Positions 46,200 through 58,390 of a stretch of DNA of 64,000 bases are shown here, in pieces. This stretch comes from Cryptomeria japonica (lineage: Eukaryota; Streptophyta; Pinopsida; Cupressales; Cupressaceae). Position 1 is the first letter of the stretch; each line of letters starts with the position of its first letter. The translations under genes were made by a program, and so were the position numbers. The notes beneath the pieces are model-generated. The model saw only the letters and a list, made by a program, of their open reading frames with translations, did not search any database and was not told where the DNA came from. The stretch spans positions 334,776,427 to 334,840,426 of the forward strand of contig NC_081414.1 in NCBI RefSeq assembly GCF_030272615.1, read 5' to 3'.

Positions 46200-48569
46200 A
46201 TGGAAATACATACTGAAAGCTCTGACATCTCTATCATGACCCCTAATATCTTTGAAACTATTCAACCTAAAGATCCTTTATCCTTAAGCTATCTTGAACC
46301 TATGGACTGGGAAAATGAAGAACATACTGATATTGATACCTTACCTAATGGCCATGCCATATCCTTATATCTAAATGAAATCAAACCCATAACAACTTTC
46401 ACCGGGGATTCCGCTAACATATCTTTGAGTCAAGTGGGTGCCAAATCTCCTAGTCGCAAAATTGAAAATAAAGAAAACAATATCAGGTCTAATCCTGAAA
46501 ACCATTTATTGGCAACATGAGATCGGGAAAAAGTAAAAATAAAGGACGCATCTAATGGTGAAAACCTCCTCGAGGTGCTGAAAGATGGGAGATTTGACAC
46601 CTTACCTGAATTTTATCAAGAAAGGTCATCCATTTTGATAGAACCAACAGAGGTAGTTATCATTGGCACAACTGATCTACATCCAACAATCTCTCTATCA
46701 GAACTAGCAAGACAAAAATAATTGAAACCATTCAAAAGATGGCAAGTAAATTTTACCTGTTCATATATAGATGTTCCAGGGTTCGATCCATATCTTACAA
46801 TACATCACCCGAATATCAGTCTAGGAGCAGACATCAATAAAGGAACACAACATGGATCAGGAGCCGGTATTCTACTCATCACACCACAAGGTCATACCAT
46901 CCCAAAAGCATACAAATTAAGCTTTCCATGCACCAATAATACCGCATAGTATGAAGCTTTGGTTACAAGTATCAAAATGGTTGCAGAATGGAACATTAAA
47001 CAACTTCAGGTCTTTGGAGACTCTCAGCTCATCATCAATCAAATCAATGATGACTATCAAACAAAGGACGAAAATATAATACCTTATAAAAAGATGGTGG
47101 ATGATATCAAGAAGAACTTTGTAGAAATAACTTTTGAACAGATTCCAAGAAACGACAACAAAGTAGCAGACACCATGGCTACACTTGCTTCTCTATTGCA
47201 GAAACAGGAAAATCAATAATGTTATGAATTCCTGGTAGGAGAGTTGTTTCATCTCGCCTTTAATTGTCCTGATTCCCAAACCATCTATCAACTTATTGGA
47301 CATGATTCCTCCCACTATGGCCAAACTTACACATACCTGAAAGATAGCACCTTAACTCCTAACTTATCAAAAAACCAAAAGAGAAACTTTATTCGCCAAT
47401 CGTCCCATTTTACTCTCGTCGCAGATACCCTATTTAAATGAGGTCTAGATGGTACTCTTTTAAGATGTCTTGAACAAGAAGAATCTAAGAAGGCCTTACA
47501 TGAAGTCCATAATGACATTTGTGGCACTCATTCAAGTGGTCTTACCCTTTCGAAAAAACTCATACGCTTGGGCTATTATTGGCCAACAATGGAACAAGAT
47601 TTTTTTTAGATAGCAAGAACATGCAAACAATGTCAGATCCATGGGAATTTGATTCACGCACCAACACAAGAACTTCATGCTTTAGCAACAGCTTGGCCTT
47701 TTTGTCAATGGGGTCTGGATCTAGTAGGAAAAATAAATCCTTCTTCATCTAATGGTCACAAATTCATCCTTGTAGCTACAGAATATTTTACAAAATGGAT
47801 TGAGGCAGTACCTCTCATCAATATCATAGGAAAACAAATTGCTTCATTTATCTTGAATTACATCATCTATTGCTATGGAATACCAATGACCATTATCACT
47901 GATAATGTGTGACCATTCAAGAATTAGGATGTACAAGAGCTATGTGAGAAGTTCCAAATCTAGTACAGATTCTCCACACCTTATTATCCACAGGGAAATG
48001 GACAGGCAGAAGCATCTTACAAAACTATTCTGAAAATCCTTAAAAAGATAGTGAACGATGCTGGGAAAGATTGGCATATTCAACTAAACCCTGCTCTCTG
48101 GGCTTACCGCATTAGTATTTGCACACTGACAGGCACCACACCTTTCTCTCTTGTATATGGATCAGGATCCATATTTCCAATCGAAGTAGAGATACCCTCT
48201 CTACGTGTATCACTAAAAGGACTCATCCCAGATGAAGAACAATGAGTATCTAGACTACAAGAGTTAGAACTGATCCATGAACGAAGACAAAATACCTTTG
48301 ATCATCTAAAGGTATATCAACAAAGAATGTTTCGGAGCTATAATCATAAGGTTAAACCATGAGTCTTTCAAGTGGGACAACTAGTGTTAAAAGAAAATCC
48401 ATGCAACCAGGCAGATCGAGAAAAGAAAGGAAAGTTTGAACCAAATTGGTTAGGTCCATTTGTGGTCACAATAGTATTTGGATTAGGAGCATATCAGCTA
48501 TCAACACAGGATGGAGATAAACTCGGAGAACCCATCAATATCATGCACCTAAAGAAATTCTATGTCTAA
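46200..48569 (+). pseudogene. Outer element RNase H and integrase, one frame with 11 stops
   Basis: 790 codons keep a single frame, broken only by stops: TGA at 46518, 47439, 47910, 48243 and 48360; TAG at 46947, 47607, 47925 and 47961; TAA at 46719 and 47217. After an acidic stretch, an archaeal-type RNase H domain reads GSGAGILLITPQGHTIPKAY, YEALVTSIKMVAEWNIKQL, FGDSQLIINQIND and NDNKVADTMATLAS. Integrase follows: zinc finger H..H..C-KQ-C (47497-47625), then WPFCQWGLDLVG (Asp 1), IITDN (Asp 2) and YYPQGNGQAEASYKTI (Glu), and a C-terminal GPF-V block ending MHLKKFYV. A Tat-type element would have reverse transcriptase ahead of this. None is present. Confidence 0.85.
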
Positions 48570-50253
48570 AAAATTGGAAAAATAAAAACAGTGAAAAAGC
48601 AGAAAAACCAAAAAAAAGTGAAAAAAGCAAAAACAAAAAAAATCAAATATGAGAAAAAGTGCAATAAAAGCAGATGGTGAAAACTTAGCAAATAGGCGTT
48701 ATATGTCTACTAGCTATTCTGTCTATTAGTTCATGCTTCTTTCTGCTTGCATTCATGCATTTTCCATCAACACTATCCATATCCATCATAAGCCTTTGTA
48801 CATACTCAAGTATCGCAGCTGCTCTCTCACCATGGTTTGGATCATTAGATATATCATAACGAATTTGTTTCGAGGCTTGGGGAAAAATCCTACACCTAGC
48901 TAGGGGAAAACTCTTGATCATTCTGAGCTTAACCAAACAAGTAGAACAACAGTCAGACAACTCTTATCAAGCAAAAACTGAGACACATCCAACATTGAAC
49001 ATGAGATCAAACTATCAATTATCAAGCTATCACAAAGTTACTCTAAGCACATCACACACTTTACAATGGATGATATCTTTTGGATAATTATTTTAACATG
49101 ATTGTTCAACTTTTCTATAATTTCTTTTTGCTATCATGATTTCTGATTGACTCCAGGATGTCATTGAATAGAGGAACAAGGAAGAAACATGATATTTTTC
49201 TTGTTTGTTGTCTGAAAATTAATCATTAATATGTGTAAATTTGTCTTGGGACATGATCATCGGAGTATCATTGAAGATATTTCCAATTTGTGTATTGAAA
49301 TGATTAATACTACCTATTTTACGCAAGCAACACTCAAGTCATTTCGGTTCAATTATACCTCGATGCTTGTGCTAACTTGTCAAAATCCAGGAAAGAAGTG
49401 CTCAGGTCATCATGGTTTGATTATACCATCAATGTTTTCACTCACTTCCCATATTTCAAAAAGCTCAATAATGACAAAAACGCAATAATCCAATGACTAG
49501 TCCGATCATAGCTTTGCATCCCATTGCATTTTTCATTTGCATTTTAGCTTGCATTTCATTCTTGCATGGGATCCCACATGCTCCTTTTATCCAAGGTTAA
49601 ATCTATCACGGGAATCATCAAAGTATCATCACAATTGTATACGCAATCAGAATGATAACTCATATCTCTTCAAATATTATCGACCTAGCCCAAATATTAT
49701 CTTACTCTCTCAACACAATCAACATCAACATACCCAAAAATTTCAGCAACTTGGTATCAACAAACTGTCAGTTCTTTATCTATCAACCTTATCAAATCAA
49801 ATCAATCAATCAAACCTAATCGATTCTATCATGTCTTATACAGGACGTATCCTTCTTGAAACCAGACCTTCTGATCATGTCTTATACAGGATGAATCCTT
49901 CCTGAAACCAAACGCTTTGATCATCGTTGTCTTATACAGGATGAATCCTTCTTGAAACCAAACCGAATCTAACCAATCAAGAATTTTCAATCTTATCAAT
50001 CTAATCAATCAAGCAAATCGAAGAACTTGCATTTTCATCAAACCATAGTTGCAAAGATCAAATCAAATCTATTGGGATATCAATCTCATAAAAAATCCAA
50101 AGATCAATTATCTCAATTGATCTCCCGAGGGGGCATCATCATACCAAAATTTAGCAATCAAGAGCTGGGGCATCCTATCAAACTAATATCATCAAAATGA
50201 GATTATTCTTTGAATCAACACGTCATCACACCTCGCTTCAAAGAGGGGCAAAA
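48570..50253 (+). other. Outer element 3' untranslated region and polypurine tract
   Basis: An A-rich start (48570-48665), no supported frame, and a three-unit tandem repeat at 49831-49970. It ends TTCAAAGAGGGGCAAAA, the polypurine tract, directly before the 3' LTR. Confidence 0.65.
49831..49970 (+). repeat. Three tandem copies of a 46-50-bp unit
   Basis: Units start at 49831, 49877 and 49927, each with TGTCTTATACAGGA followed by TATCCTT or GAATCCTT and CTTGAAACCA or CCTGAAACCA. Confidence 0.75.
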
Positions 50254-51255
50254 TGTATACACATAAAAATGGTCAGAAGATAAATAATTAAATAAGCAAT
50301 TATTTAATTAATCCTCCTTCCCAATTTAATTGAATTTACTAAGCAATTTGATTAAATTACCCCTCTTCCTTTACTTATTAATAAATCTATGGATTTATTT
50401 AATAGGTTCATTTCATAATCCCCTTTAATTAATTAATTCCCCCCATCAAAATCATTTCTTCTAAATCCCCTAATTAATTAAAACAAATCAAATTCATGAG
50501 TTGTTGAAATTAATTAGCCTTTTCCCATTATTTGAATTTTTAAATTCAAATTCTCCTAACTTCTACCTCTCCTAAACCTAACCCATTCCATCCTAACCAC
50601 CATGTCCCCTTTCATCCAACATCTTCTAGAACCTTTGTGACACTTGTCACTAAGTTTTCCCTTTCATACACTCTCTTCTCGAAGCCTCTTGACACTTGTC
50701 ACCATAGAGATGACAGATGTTCCCTTTAATCCAGCCCCCTTTGCCATCCTCCTGCAATTTAACCATTGATATCTTCAGATCAATCTTGACCATTGATTCT
50801 TGCCACCTCACCCCTAGCCTTGGAAATCCTATAAATAAGCCTCATTTTGGAGTAATATGGATCCCATCTCGTTCTCATCTTATGCATTGTTACTATAGGC
50901 ATCTAGTTTATAGCTTATCATTCTATAGCAATGTTATCATGCTCAATTTTAGCTTAATTGCATCTTCATTCTAGCTTATTTTCTAGAATAATCATGAACT
51001 CATATAGCTTAATCATTCTATTCTTGCTAGATCATGCATTTTCATCATTCAAATCCTCCATCTAAGTGTAGTCAAGTCACTGGAATATGCATAATTAGAT
51101 CTGAGAGCATTTTTTATACTCGCATTTACTAGGAGGCAATAAGTTGATTAGCTATGGTTTTACATTTCATTGTTTTAATTCACTAACCATTTCTTGTAAT
51201 GATTTATTGAGTGCATTGTGGTTGCAGGTACAGGTACACTTCACAGAGCATGACA
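50254..51255 (+). repeat. 3' LTR of the outer element
   Basis: 1002 bp, TGTATACACA to GCATGACA. It is followed by the target duplication CATAT and the resumed LINE endonuclease. Its TATA box is at 50830. Confidence 0.9.
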
Positions 51256-54200
51256 CATATTGATGTAGAAATTGTTATGCTTCAGGAAGTGAAAGCTGTC
51301 AATTTTACATTAGATGTTAACCTAAAATATATCTTGAAAGATGCCCATCAATTCACCACCAAACATGAGAAAGGAAAGGGTGGCTCTATAATTCTTGTGG
51401 GTGAGAAGTGCAAGGATTCTATTATGGATTCTGGTGCATCTCCATGTACTAGATGTGTTTGGGTTTCGTTGAACCTTGGGGGAACCAAAATTGGAGTTTT
51501 CTTGGTTTATGCCCCCAATGACTATAGAGAAAGATCAATTTTGTACCAATGGTTATGCACTCTTCCAGAGATTCCCTGGATTATAGGAGATGGCTTTCAT
51601 ATGATTGAATACCCTGAGGATAAAGTGGGTGGTATGACCATAGATTGGAAAGGGGGTGAAAAGTTCTACTGCAGTAGAATGAAGAGTAAATTAAAACTAT
51701 TCAATCCAATATAGGGGCTTAAAAATGAATATGAGGGGATCTGGTATACATGATGTAACTTTCAAAGGAGGCATAAAAGGATCTACTTTAGAATCGATAG
51801 GTTTTATGCCAACAAGGATTCCTTTTCATTCAATAAAAATAATGAGGGTGTTTCAATCACTGTGTGGCCATACACTCTCTCAAATCATCACCCAATTGTG
51901 TCTCAAATCTCTTTGGTGAGTAGGGTACCTGTGTGTAGCAACAAACAAGTTCATCCTGAACACTAAGCTCTTGGAGGATGAGGATGTAAACACCGCGATG
52001 TGCATGATTAGACAAATTAATAAATGGAATAATGGCCCTGCTTCATATATCTCTAGATGGAATCAGAATGTTAGAAGTTGGCAGTGTCTACTCAAAATAG
52101 TTGGAAAGAAAAAGATAAGGATAGTAGGTATTTGGAGAGATTGTTGAATGATAATTTTCAGATTTTGGAAATTTTGGCCCAAGAGGACCCTAAAAACTAT
52201 AAGTATTCACAAGCTATGGCCCAAAGCAAAGACCGTTTGAGGAATCTGCAACAAATCAAGATTGTAGGAGCCAAATCTAGGGCTAGAGTGAATTAGTTGC
52301 AACATTTAGATAAAGGTTCTAAATTCTTCTTTAATTTTGTAAAGCAAAAAGAGTGCATGGAAAGAATTGACAAAGTTTGGGTGGAGAGTAGGGTGGTTGA
52401 TGAGGTAGGAGTGAAAAAGGAGTTTTTGTAGTATTATCATGATTTATTCTCTTCTAAAGACAACCCCACATGTGTTGAGGCTAGAGACAAATGCAAGTGT
52501 TTGATTCCAAGTCTCTTATCTACTAAGGATGTTCTTGCCCTTCAAGTGCCCATAACTATTGAGGAGATTAAAGAGGCCATTGGAGCATTGAGCAAAGATA
52601 AAGCTTCTGGACCAAATGGGATACTTGTGGAGTTCTATAAGGCCAATCTACATTGAATTAGTGAAGATCTATTATCGGTATATAAGGAAGCCATTGATAA
52701 AACATCTCTTGGTTCAGTTATTAACAAAGGAACTATTAAGATCTTGCCTAAAGAGGGTGATAAAATTATGATCATGAATTGGAGGATGATTACCCTTCTT
52801 AATGTTTCTTAAAAAATCCGTCCTAAAACTTTGGCTTGCAAATTGGTGGATGTGCTACCAAAGTTCATTTGTTCCACTCAAACAAGTTTTTATCAAAGGA
52901 AGGTACATTATTGATAATCTTATCACAAGTTGGGAACCCATGGAACGAGCCAGAGTTTCCAATCAAAATGTTTCCATGTTCCTTTTGGATTCTGAGAAAG
53001 CATATGATCGAGTTGAGTAGGGTTTCTTTATCTCAATGTTAGAAGGCTTCAATTTTCCTAATGAAACTAGTTAAGGTGTTGTTGAAAGATGAAAATGCTC
53101 AATTAAATATCAATAGATCTATTACCGAGTCCTTTGAATTGGGAAGATCCATTAGATAGTGATTCCCTTTGGCTCCCACACCTTTTGTCTTTTCCTCTAA
53201 TACAATTTTTTGTTTATTAAGGGATGAAGTATGATCACCGAAGGTTAAAGGCATTAGCCTCCCCAACAAATAAAACCTTTTGAACATCCAATTTGCTGAT
53301 GAGACAATATTATTTCTTGAGCTAGATGAAAATAATATGGACTCTTTGATGACTAAGATTTGAATATTTGGTGAGGCCTTCAGGGCTAAAATATCCCAAG
53401 CTAAATCAACTCTTTTAGGATGGAAAGACCAGCCTCCTAACTGGCTAAGTAAGTATGGGTATCAATGGGGAGGGCCAGCTAAAATAGTCAGATATCTTGG
53501 CATACCATTTTCTATCTCTCTCGACTTAAAATAAATGTGGCTTTGGACTAAGAGCAAGATTGAGACCAAACTGAACAAATAGGATAAACATTATTTATCT
53601 TTGTTAGGAAAACTCCAAGTCTGTCAAAAGATCTTGTCCTCCTATAGCATTTACTATGCATCAATTTGGATGTTTAGTAACTATCAAATCAATGATATCC
53701 AAAAAACCATAAGGAAATTCCTATGGTTTGATGGGAAAGGTAAAAATAAGAGACATTCTATTAAATGGGACTGGTGTTGTATGGATAAGAATATGGGAGG
53801 TCTAGGATTGAAGGACCTTAGACTCCAAGGTATTTCTCTTGCAGCCAAGTGGATTTTTCATGCGATGAAGGGTGATGAGCCATGGAAGGTTCTTGTTAGA
53901 AAGAACATAAAGATGGTTGTGTCCAAACAAGCCAAGGCTTGGAAAGGTCTCCCCATTAGTGACCTAGTTGTTGGGAATTTCCATGTATCCACTATGGGTT
54001 CCTTTGTCTTTAAATCCATTTGTAAGGCTTTGGAAGCTATTAGGAAATGAATTTATAATTGTAGGGTCAACAGTAGTGGCATTATCTATGGGAAAGGTCT
54101 ATCTGGTGGAATCTCACACACAATGGAAAACATCTTGCTCTTATTAAAGCTTGTTCTGCTAAAATTTGGGCTAATAAAGGCATTAAGTATTTTAATGATA

Positions 54201-55190
54201 TTATAATGAATGAGAAACTCATATCTTGGTTTGATTTATCTCAAAAAATTGACATTCTTGCCTCTAATAGGAGGACTTACTCTATCCTTAGAGATGCATG
54301 TAACTCTTTGCAGCTCCCTAAAAGATGTGTGGTGGACAATGAAAGGTATGTCACACTTGGACGGATGACACTTATTTTTTGAAGATTAATACTAGAATTG
54401 TGTATAAATATTTATGTTCTAATAATTTCATTATTACTCATCTTAATAATGTTTTGTGAATGGAATTCTCTGAAAAGAAATGGCAAAATATTCTTGATAA
54501 GATATGGCATAGTAACTTGGACCCTAAAAAGAAATGTTTCAAATGGTTATTTCTCCTTAATAGGCTTCCACTCATAAATAAGCAACATGCTATTAATACT
54601 TTCAATATCTGTAAGGTTCTTAAAATTGCTCATCATATGTTCTTTGATTGTATTATAGCTAAAGGCTAATGGTGTATATTTGGCATTGATGTCCCTAGCA
54701 CTGTTAATTTTATGAATAATGTCATTGGGTTTGTTCATGGTCTTAAAAAGGATTGTAATATGTGTTGGCGCATTCTATCATGTGAGATATTATGGTATAT
54801 CTAAAAAATTAGGAATGAAGATAAATATCAGGGAAGTGCAAGGGTTCTTACTGAGTCATTTAGAAGACTTGCCTTTTACATTGTTGAATTTTAGGTTACC
54901 ATTGTAATGAGGCTAGCTAAAAAATAAATTGAAAGGTTCATAGAAGATGGACACACACGAGTATAAACTTCTAAAATCTCACGTGGCTACACGTGGAATA
55001 GAACCAACATGGAGAGGACCCCTTTTATAAATGCACTTATGACATTCATGAATGAGATCAATGAAGGAAGGAGATTGGAGCATGAATATATGGCCCAGCT
55101 TGTTGCCCACGGTGCAATCCCAGTTAAGAATGGAAGACTGGTTATCTAGATGGAGGGTCCCCTAGGCTGGACAGCCCAGGTAGAGCATGG
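51256..55190 (+). pseudogene. LINE ORF2 continued: endonuclease, reverse transcriptase, zf-RVT
   Basis: Resumes HIDVEIVMLQEVKAVNF, then GKGGSIILVGEK, VWVSLNLGGTKIGVFLVYAP, PWIIGDGFHMIEYPEDKVGG (usually GGDFNMIE) and KLKLFNPI to 51714. After frame changes the linker includes NSWKEKDKDSRYLERLL. Reverse transcriptase reads KDKASGPNGILVEFYKANL, INKGTIKILPKEGDK, FLLDSEKAYDRVE (52976-53017) and FADETILFL, where the catalytic FADD box reads FADE (53292-53303). Later parts are KIVRYLGIPFSISL, KTIRKFLWFDGKGK, NMGGLGLKDLRLQGISLAAK and a zf-RVT-like DKIWHSNLDPKKKCFKWLFL (to 54669). The final segment reads FINALMTFMNEINEG. Stops and frameshifts are many. Confidence 0.8.
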
Positions 55191-55450
55191 GATGTGATTA
55201 TTAATTTTGATACTTCCTTTGTTAGTGTGGGTTATGTATCTAGTGTTGTTTCTAACTATTCACTATATATATATATAGTGTTGTATTTAGTTGTTCATAA
55301 TGTAATATGAAGTGTGGGTTAGACATATTAGTTTTGATACACTAGTCGATATTTTAGTTTGCTACAGGGTTGCCACTTTGGACAAGGCACTCTTTTTGAC
55401 TTTGAATGATTGTATGGTTTTTATTATTATACTCAATATATGAAAAAATA
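55191..55450 (+). other. LINE 3' end
   Basis: A 3' untranslated stretch ending GACTTTGAATGATTGTATG and ATATATGAAAAAATATAA. The tail is short and AT-rich rather than a pure poly-A. Confidence 0.5.
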
Positions 55451-56539
55451 TAATTTGTCTCAATTCATCCAAAAATTGGAAGCACTCAAAGATTCAGTCT
55501 TGAAAAAGATAGTAATATGAAATGTAGTACTCTAAGACTAGTTTTCAAATTTATTTGAACATACAATTTGATTTTCAATAGGCATGTCTAAAAACCACTA
55601 TTTAAAAAAGTTACCTCTTTGGGACCATACCATGCCCGTATATGGCAACCATATATTGACCTAAATGAAAGTGTTTTTTAGAATTCTTTTGAGAAAATAT
55701 TTGTAAGACATTGAAGATTGATGTAGGTATTTTTTAATAATTTTTTTCTTAAAGTGCTGTCATAAATTGTATCCTTATACAATTTCATACTCACTTGAGC
55801 CTCATTTTGGTATTTTTGTCTTTTATGCCTTAACTATGTTTGATTATACTCACACGGTTCCAAATCTACAATCATCATCTTTTGCTATGATTTTTGACCT
55901 TTGATTCAACCTAGATGGACTGTTCAAGGGCACCTAGTACCCTTGACCTCCTTGTCAAGGATAAATATTGCTCAAGTTACATCCCTTTTCCTTAAATTTG
56001 GAATTATGATTATTATAATGTCATTATGATTGGATAAATAGGTTAATATTTATTTTCTCATGTTGATGAAAACTCTAAACGAATGAGAAATGCTTGAATA
56101 AATTAGTTTAATAATTGATGTTTCTTATGTAAAAGTTATTAATGGTTAAGATTTGACTAACCAATTTCCTTTCATGCAAACAAGTAGATGTAGGATGCAC
56201 ACTACCCTCAGAAAGGAGAGAGAGTATAATCAAGGAGAGGATTATAGATACTAGATATGAGAATTGTCAACGAGTCTTAGGTCTAGTTAATTAGACGTGC
56301 ATCTTGAGCATCTCAACCTCGATGGGGTAAAGTCCTATCACCCGCCTGATGTCAACCTTTGTTAATTTTTCACCCTTGTTTCATCGGGTAGTTGGATATC
56401 CTAAGTCTGAGTTTATTATTTTGTTATGATGAAATTTTATTAATGTCTCTCTCTTTTTTATTATGGCTTAGTGAGGGTGTACATATATAATTGTGTTCAT
56501 TTAAGCTCCAGTATGTACACACAAACACATATACATATT

Positions 56540-56540
<1 letters not shown>
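55451..56540. other. Intergenic, no gene recognised
   Basis: AT-rich, with no family resemblance in any frame and no repeat of note. Confidence 0.55.
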
Positions 56541-56541
<1 letters not shown>

Positions 56542-56571
<30 letters not shown>

Positions 56572-56616
56572 TGTATGTATGTATGTATTGTATGTATGTA
56601 TGTATGTATGTATGTA
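56542..56616 (+). repeat. (ATGT)n microsatellite
   Basis: About 75 bp of TATG repeats with one break (ATTG near 56588). It directly abuts the LTR that starts at 56620, suggesting insertion into or next to the repeat. Confidence 0.9.
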
Positions 56617-56619
56617 TAT

Positions 56620-57461
56620 TGTTGGCTTGGTTGTCATTGATGTAGTCTAGTTCCACATACATAGTTTTGGTGTGATCTAGTTGTTTTCTCTGACATATGT
56701 TTTGGTCTGTTTTTTTCTTCATTAAATGTGTAGAGTATGTATACTTGTTTTGGTATTTATCTCACGTAGTTTTGTGATCTAGCAAGGCATCTTTGGGTCT
56801 GGTCCCATCCAGAAATGATGAAGCCATGTTCTACAAGGAAATTTTGGATCTAGTCCTATCCGGATATGAAGGGGGCATATTCTACAAGATGTTTTGGATT
56901 CAAGATTGTAGTCGACATCATATGAATCTATTTTGCAGTAGCATTTGTGTGTCTTGGTCTTGTCCCTTTTCCAATTAAACTGACTTGACAGAGTTTTTCG
57001 TGTGGATATAAAATCAGTAGTTTTGTGAAATATGTGTAATGTTTTTGAAAAACAACTAATATGTACATATTGTATATGCGAAAGTTTTGTGAATGTGAAT
57101 GTTGTTTAGGTGGTATATGTACAGAGAATGTAAAGGCAATTGTGTACATCAATGAAACTGTGTCTCATGCATAGGACATATGCAATTCTAGCAATTCAAT
57201 TTCGTATTTTGGCTATAAGCCTATCCTTTGGAAATGAGCCACCTTCATACTATGTGACCAATTACATATTACACTATACTATCCTCTCTGTGGTTTTTCC
57301 CATGTTGGGTTTTCCAAGTTTAAATCTAGTGTTATGCGTTTTGTGGTTGATTTCCTTTACTGCATTTAAATTATGTTATGTGATTATTTAGTTAGAAGTT
57401 TTCATAAGTTCAAGGGAATGATGATTCACCCCTCCCCTCTTAGTATTATGGATATTCAACA
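56620..57461 (+). repeat. 5' LTR of the plus copia-type element
   Basis: 842 bp. It aligns with 62130-62745 over the first 600 bases (TTTTGGTGTGATCT.GTTGTTT, AAGGCATCTTTGGGTC, AAATCAGTAGTTTT). Confidence 0.85.
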
Positions 57462-57477
57462 ATTGGTATCAGATCCA
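57462..57477 (+). promoter_or_regulatory. Primer-binding site (tRNA-Met type)
   Basis: ATTGGTATCAGATCCA directly follows the LTR. The tRNA-iMet site is TGGTATCAGAGC, one base different over its length. Confidence 0.75.
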
Positions 57478-57528
57478 AGTCCTTTGGAAGAGTCTAACGA
57501 CTTGAAGGATATCTGAAAAGTTGAAACT

Positions 57529-57921
57529 ATGGATTTAAGTGAAAATCTTAGGAATGCTATTAAGAATCTTGAGGCAGTAGAAAGTGAAAACAAATATTTG
57601 AAAGAAAATATCTGGCTAGCCAATCAATGCATTGAGAAGCTAAGAGAACAAATCCAGAAGTTTAAATTAAGGCATAAAGAAGTTAGTGAAGAGCTCAAAC
57701 AAGCAAACAACACTATTGCAAATCTGAAAAACAAAAGGGAAGATAATGAGAAAACCAAGGAGTACTTAAATAAAATGGTGAAATGCAAATCAAAGGAGTG
57801 CAAAAATCTAAAACAAGAAGTGACAACTCTAAAGGCAGATCTAGAGAAATCAAAGAAACAAGAAAGCAAACCTAGTTCTGGTAAGTCTGATAAGACGATG
57901 GCTGAAAAGATGTCTTTATAA
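57529..57921 (+). pseudogene. Gag-like coiled-coil protein of the copia-type element
   Basis: 130 codons from ATGGATTTAAGTG, about 70 bp past the LTR. It is almost wholly charged and helical, with heptad-like spacing (LRNAIKNLEAVESENKYL, EKLREQIQKFKLRHKEV, ECKNLKQEVTTLKADLEK), so a coiled coil is likely from residue 5 to 115. The usual copia capsid domain is not seen. The frame stops at 57919-57921, but the sequence continues as KKDARLESYE in the same style and leads to the zinc knuckles, so it is one broken protein. A self-association role is inference. Confidence 0.5.
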
Positions 57922-58084
57922 AATAAAAAGGATGCAAGATTGGAATCCTATGAATGCTCTCAATCCAATATGAAACACAAACAGGATCCATCTCTGGCAA
58001 AGAGAATAGAATTTGACAAATCCACCAAGGAGGATAAAGGTAAGTCACCGGTTGAGCGACAAGTAAAAGAAATACTTTCTCCAA

Positions 58085-58390
58085 TAGCTCTTGTTATAAA
58101 TACAATAAAATAGATCATAAGGTAGTAGAATGTAAGAATAGTATGAATCAAAATTCTAACTTCTTCTCTGGTAGATGTTATGTATGTACTAAATATGGTC
58201 ACAAAGCTAATCAATGTAGGAATTTAGTTATAGATCAGAATAGACATAGTCACTTTGAGGGTCAATGTTATGCATGCAATATATTTGGACATAAAGCTAA
58301 CCAATGAAAGTCAAGACAAGCTTTGATAAATGTTATAACTGCAACAGATCTGGACACATGGCAAGGCAATGCAAAACGAGTGAGATTAAA
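58085..58390 (+). pseudogene. Array of four CCHC zinc knuckles
   Basis: Four knuckle-like units follow each other. CYKYNKIDHKVVEC (58092 on) has Tyr for the second Cys. CYVCTKYGHKANQC (58176-58217) is complete. CYACNIFGHKANQ (58266 on) loses its last Cys to TGA. CYNCNRSGHMARQC (58331-58372) is complete but frame-shifted. Knuckles bind single-stranded nucleic acid. Most copia gags have one, so an array of four is unusual. Confidence 0.7.

Larger units (their letters stand above)
33715..51255 (+). mobile_element. Tat-like Ty3/gypsy LTR element (outer), deletion derivative
   Basis: Flanked by perfect target duplications CATAT (33710-33714 and 51256-51260), with LTRs 33715-34730 and 50254-51255 that begin TGTATACAC and end in CA. 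The primer site TTTTGGCACCCACCTTGGGG resembles the TGGCGCCCACCGTGGGG site of Tat/Retand-type elements. A purine tract AAAGAGGGGCAAAA precedes the 3' LTR. Coding retains protease (45.1-45.8 kb) and RNase H plus integrase (46.7-48.6 kb). I see no gag and no reverse transcriptase. A second LTR element (35771-43649) sits in its leader. Without that insertion it is about 9.7 kb. Confidence 0.9.
31417..55450 (+). mobile_element. L1-type LINE carrying two nested LTR elements
   Basis: The LINE is split in two: 31417-33714 (5' region, ORF1, first 29 codons of ORF2) and 51256-55450 (rest of ORF2, 3' end). A run of about 18 G at 31419-31436 may mark the 5' end. Removing the LTR insertion leaves about 6.5 kb, a usual full length for plant L1. 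Endonuclease, reverse transcriptase and zf-RVT parts occur in order, with stops and frameshifts. The tail near 55430-55450 reads ATATATGAAAAAATATAA. Confidence 0.85.

Noticed and set aside
49537-49905. 122-codon open frame in the outer element 3' region
   Set aside because: Runs through a tandem repeat and lies after the integrase stop; not expected to be coding in this element type.
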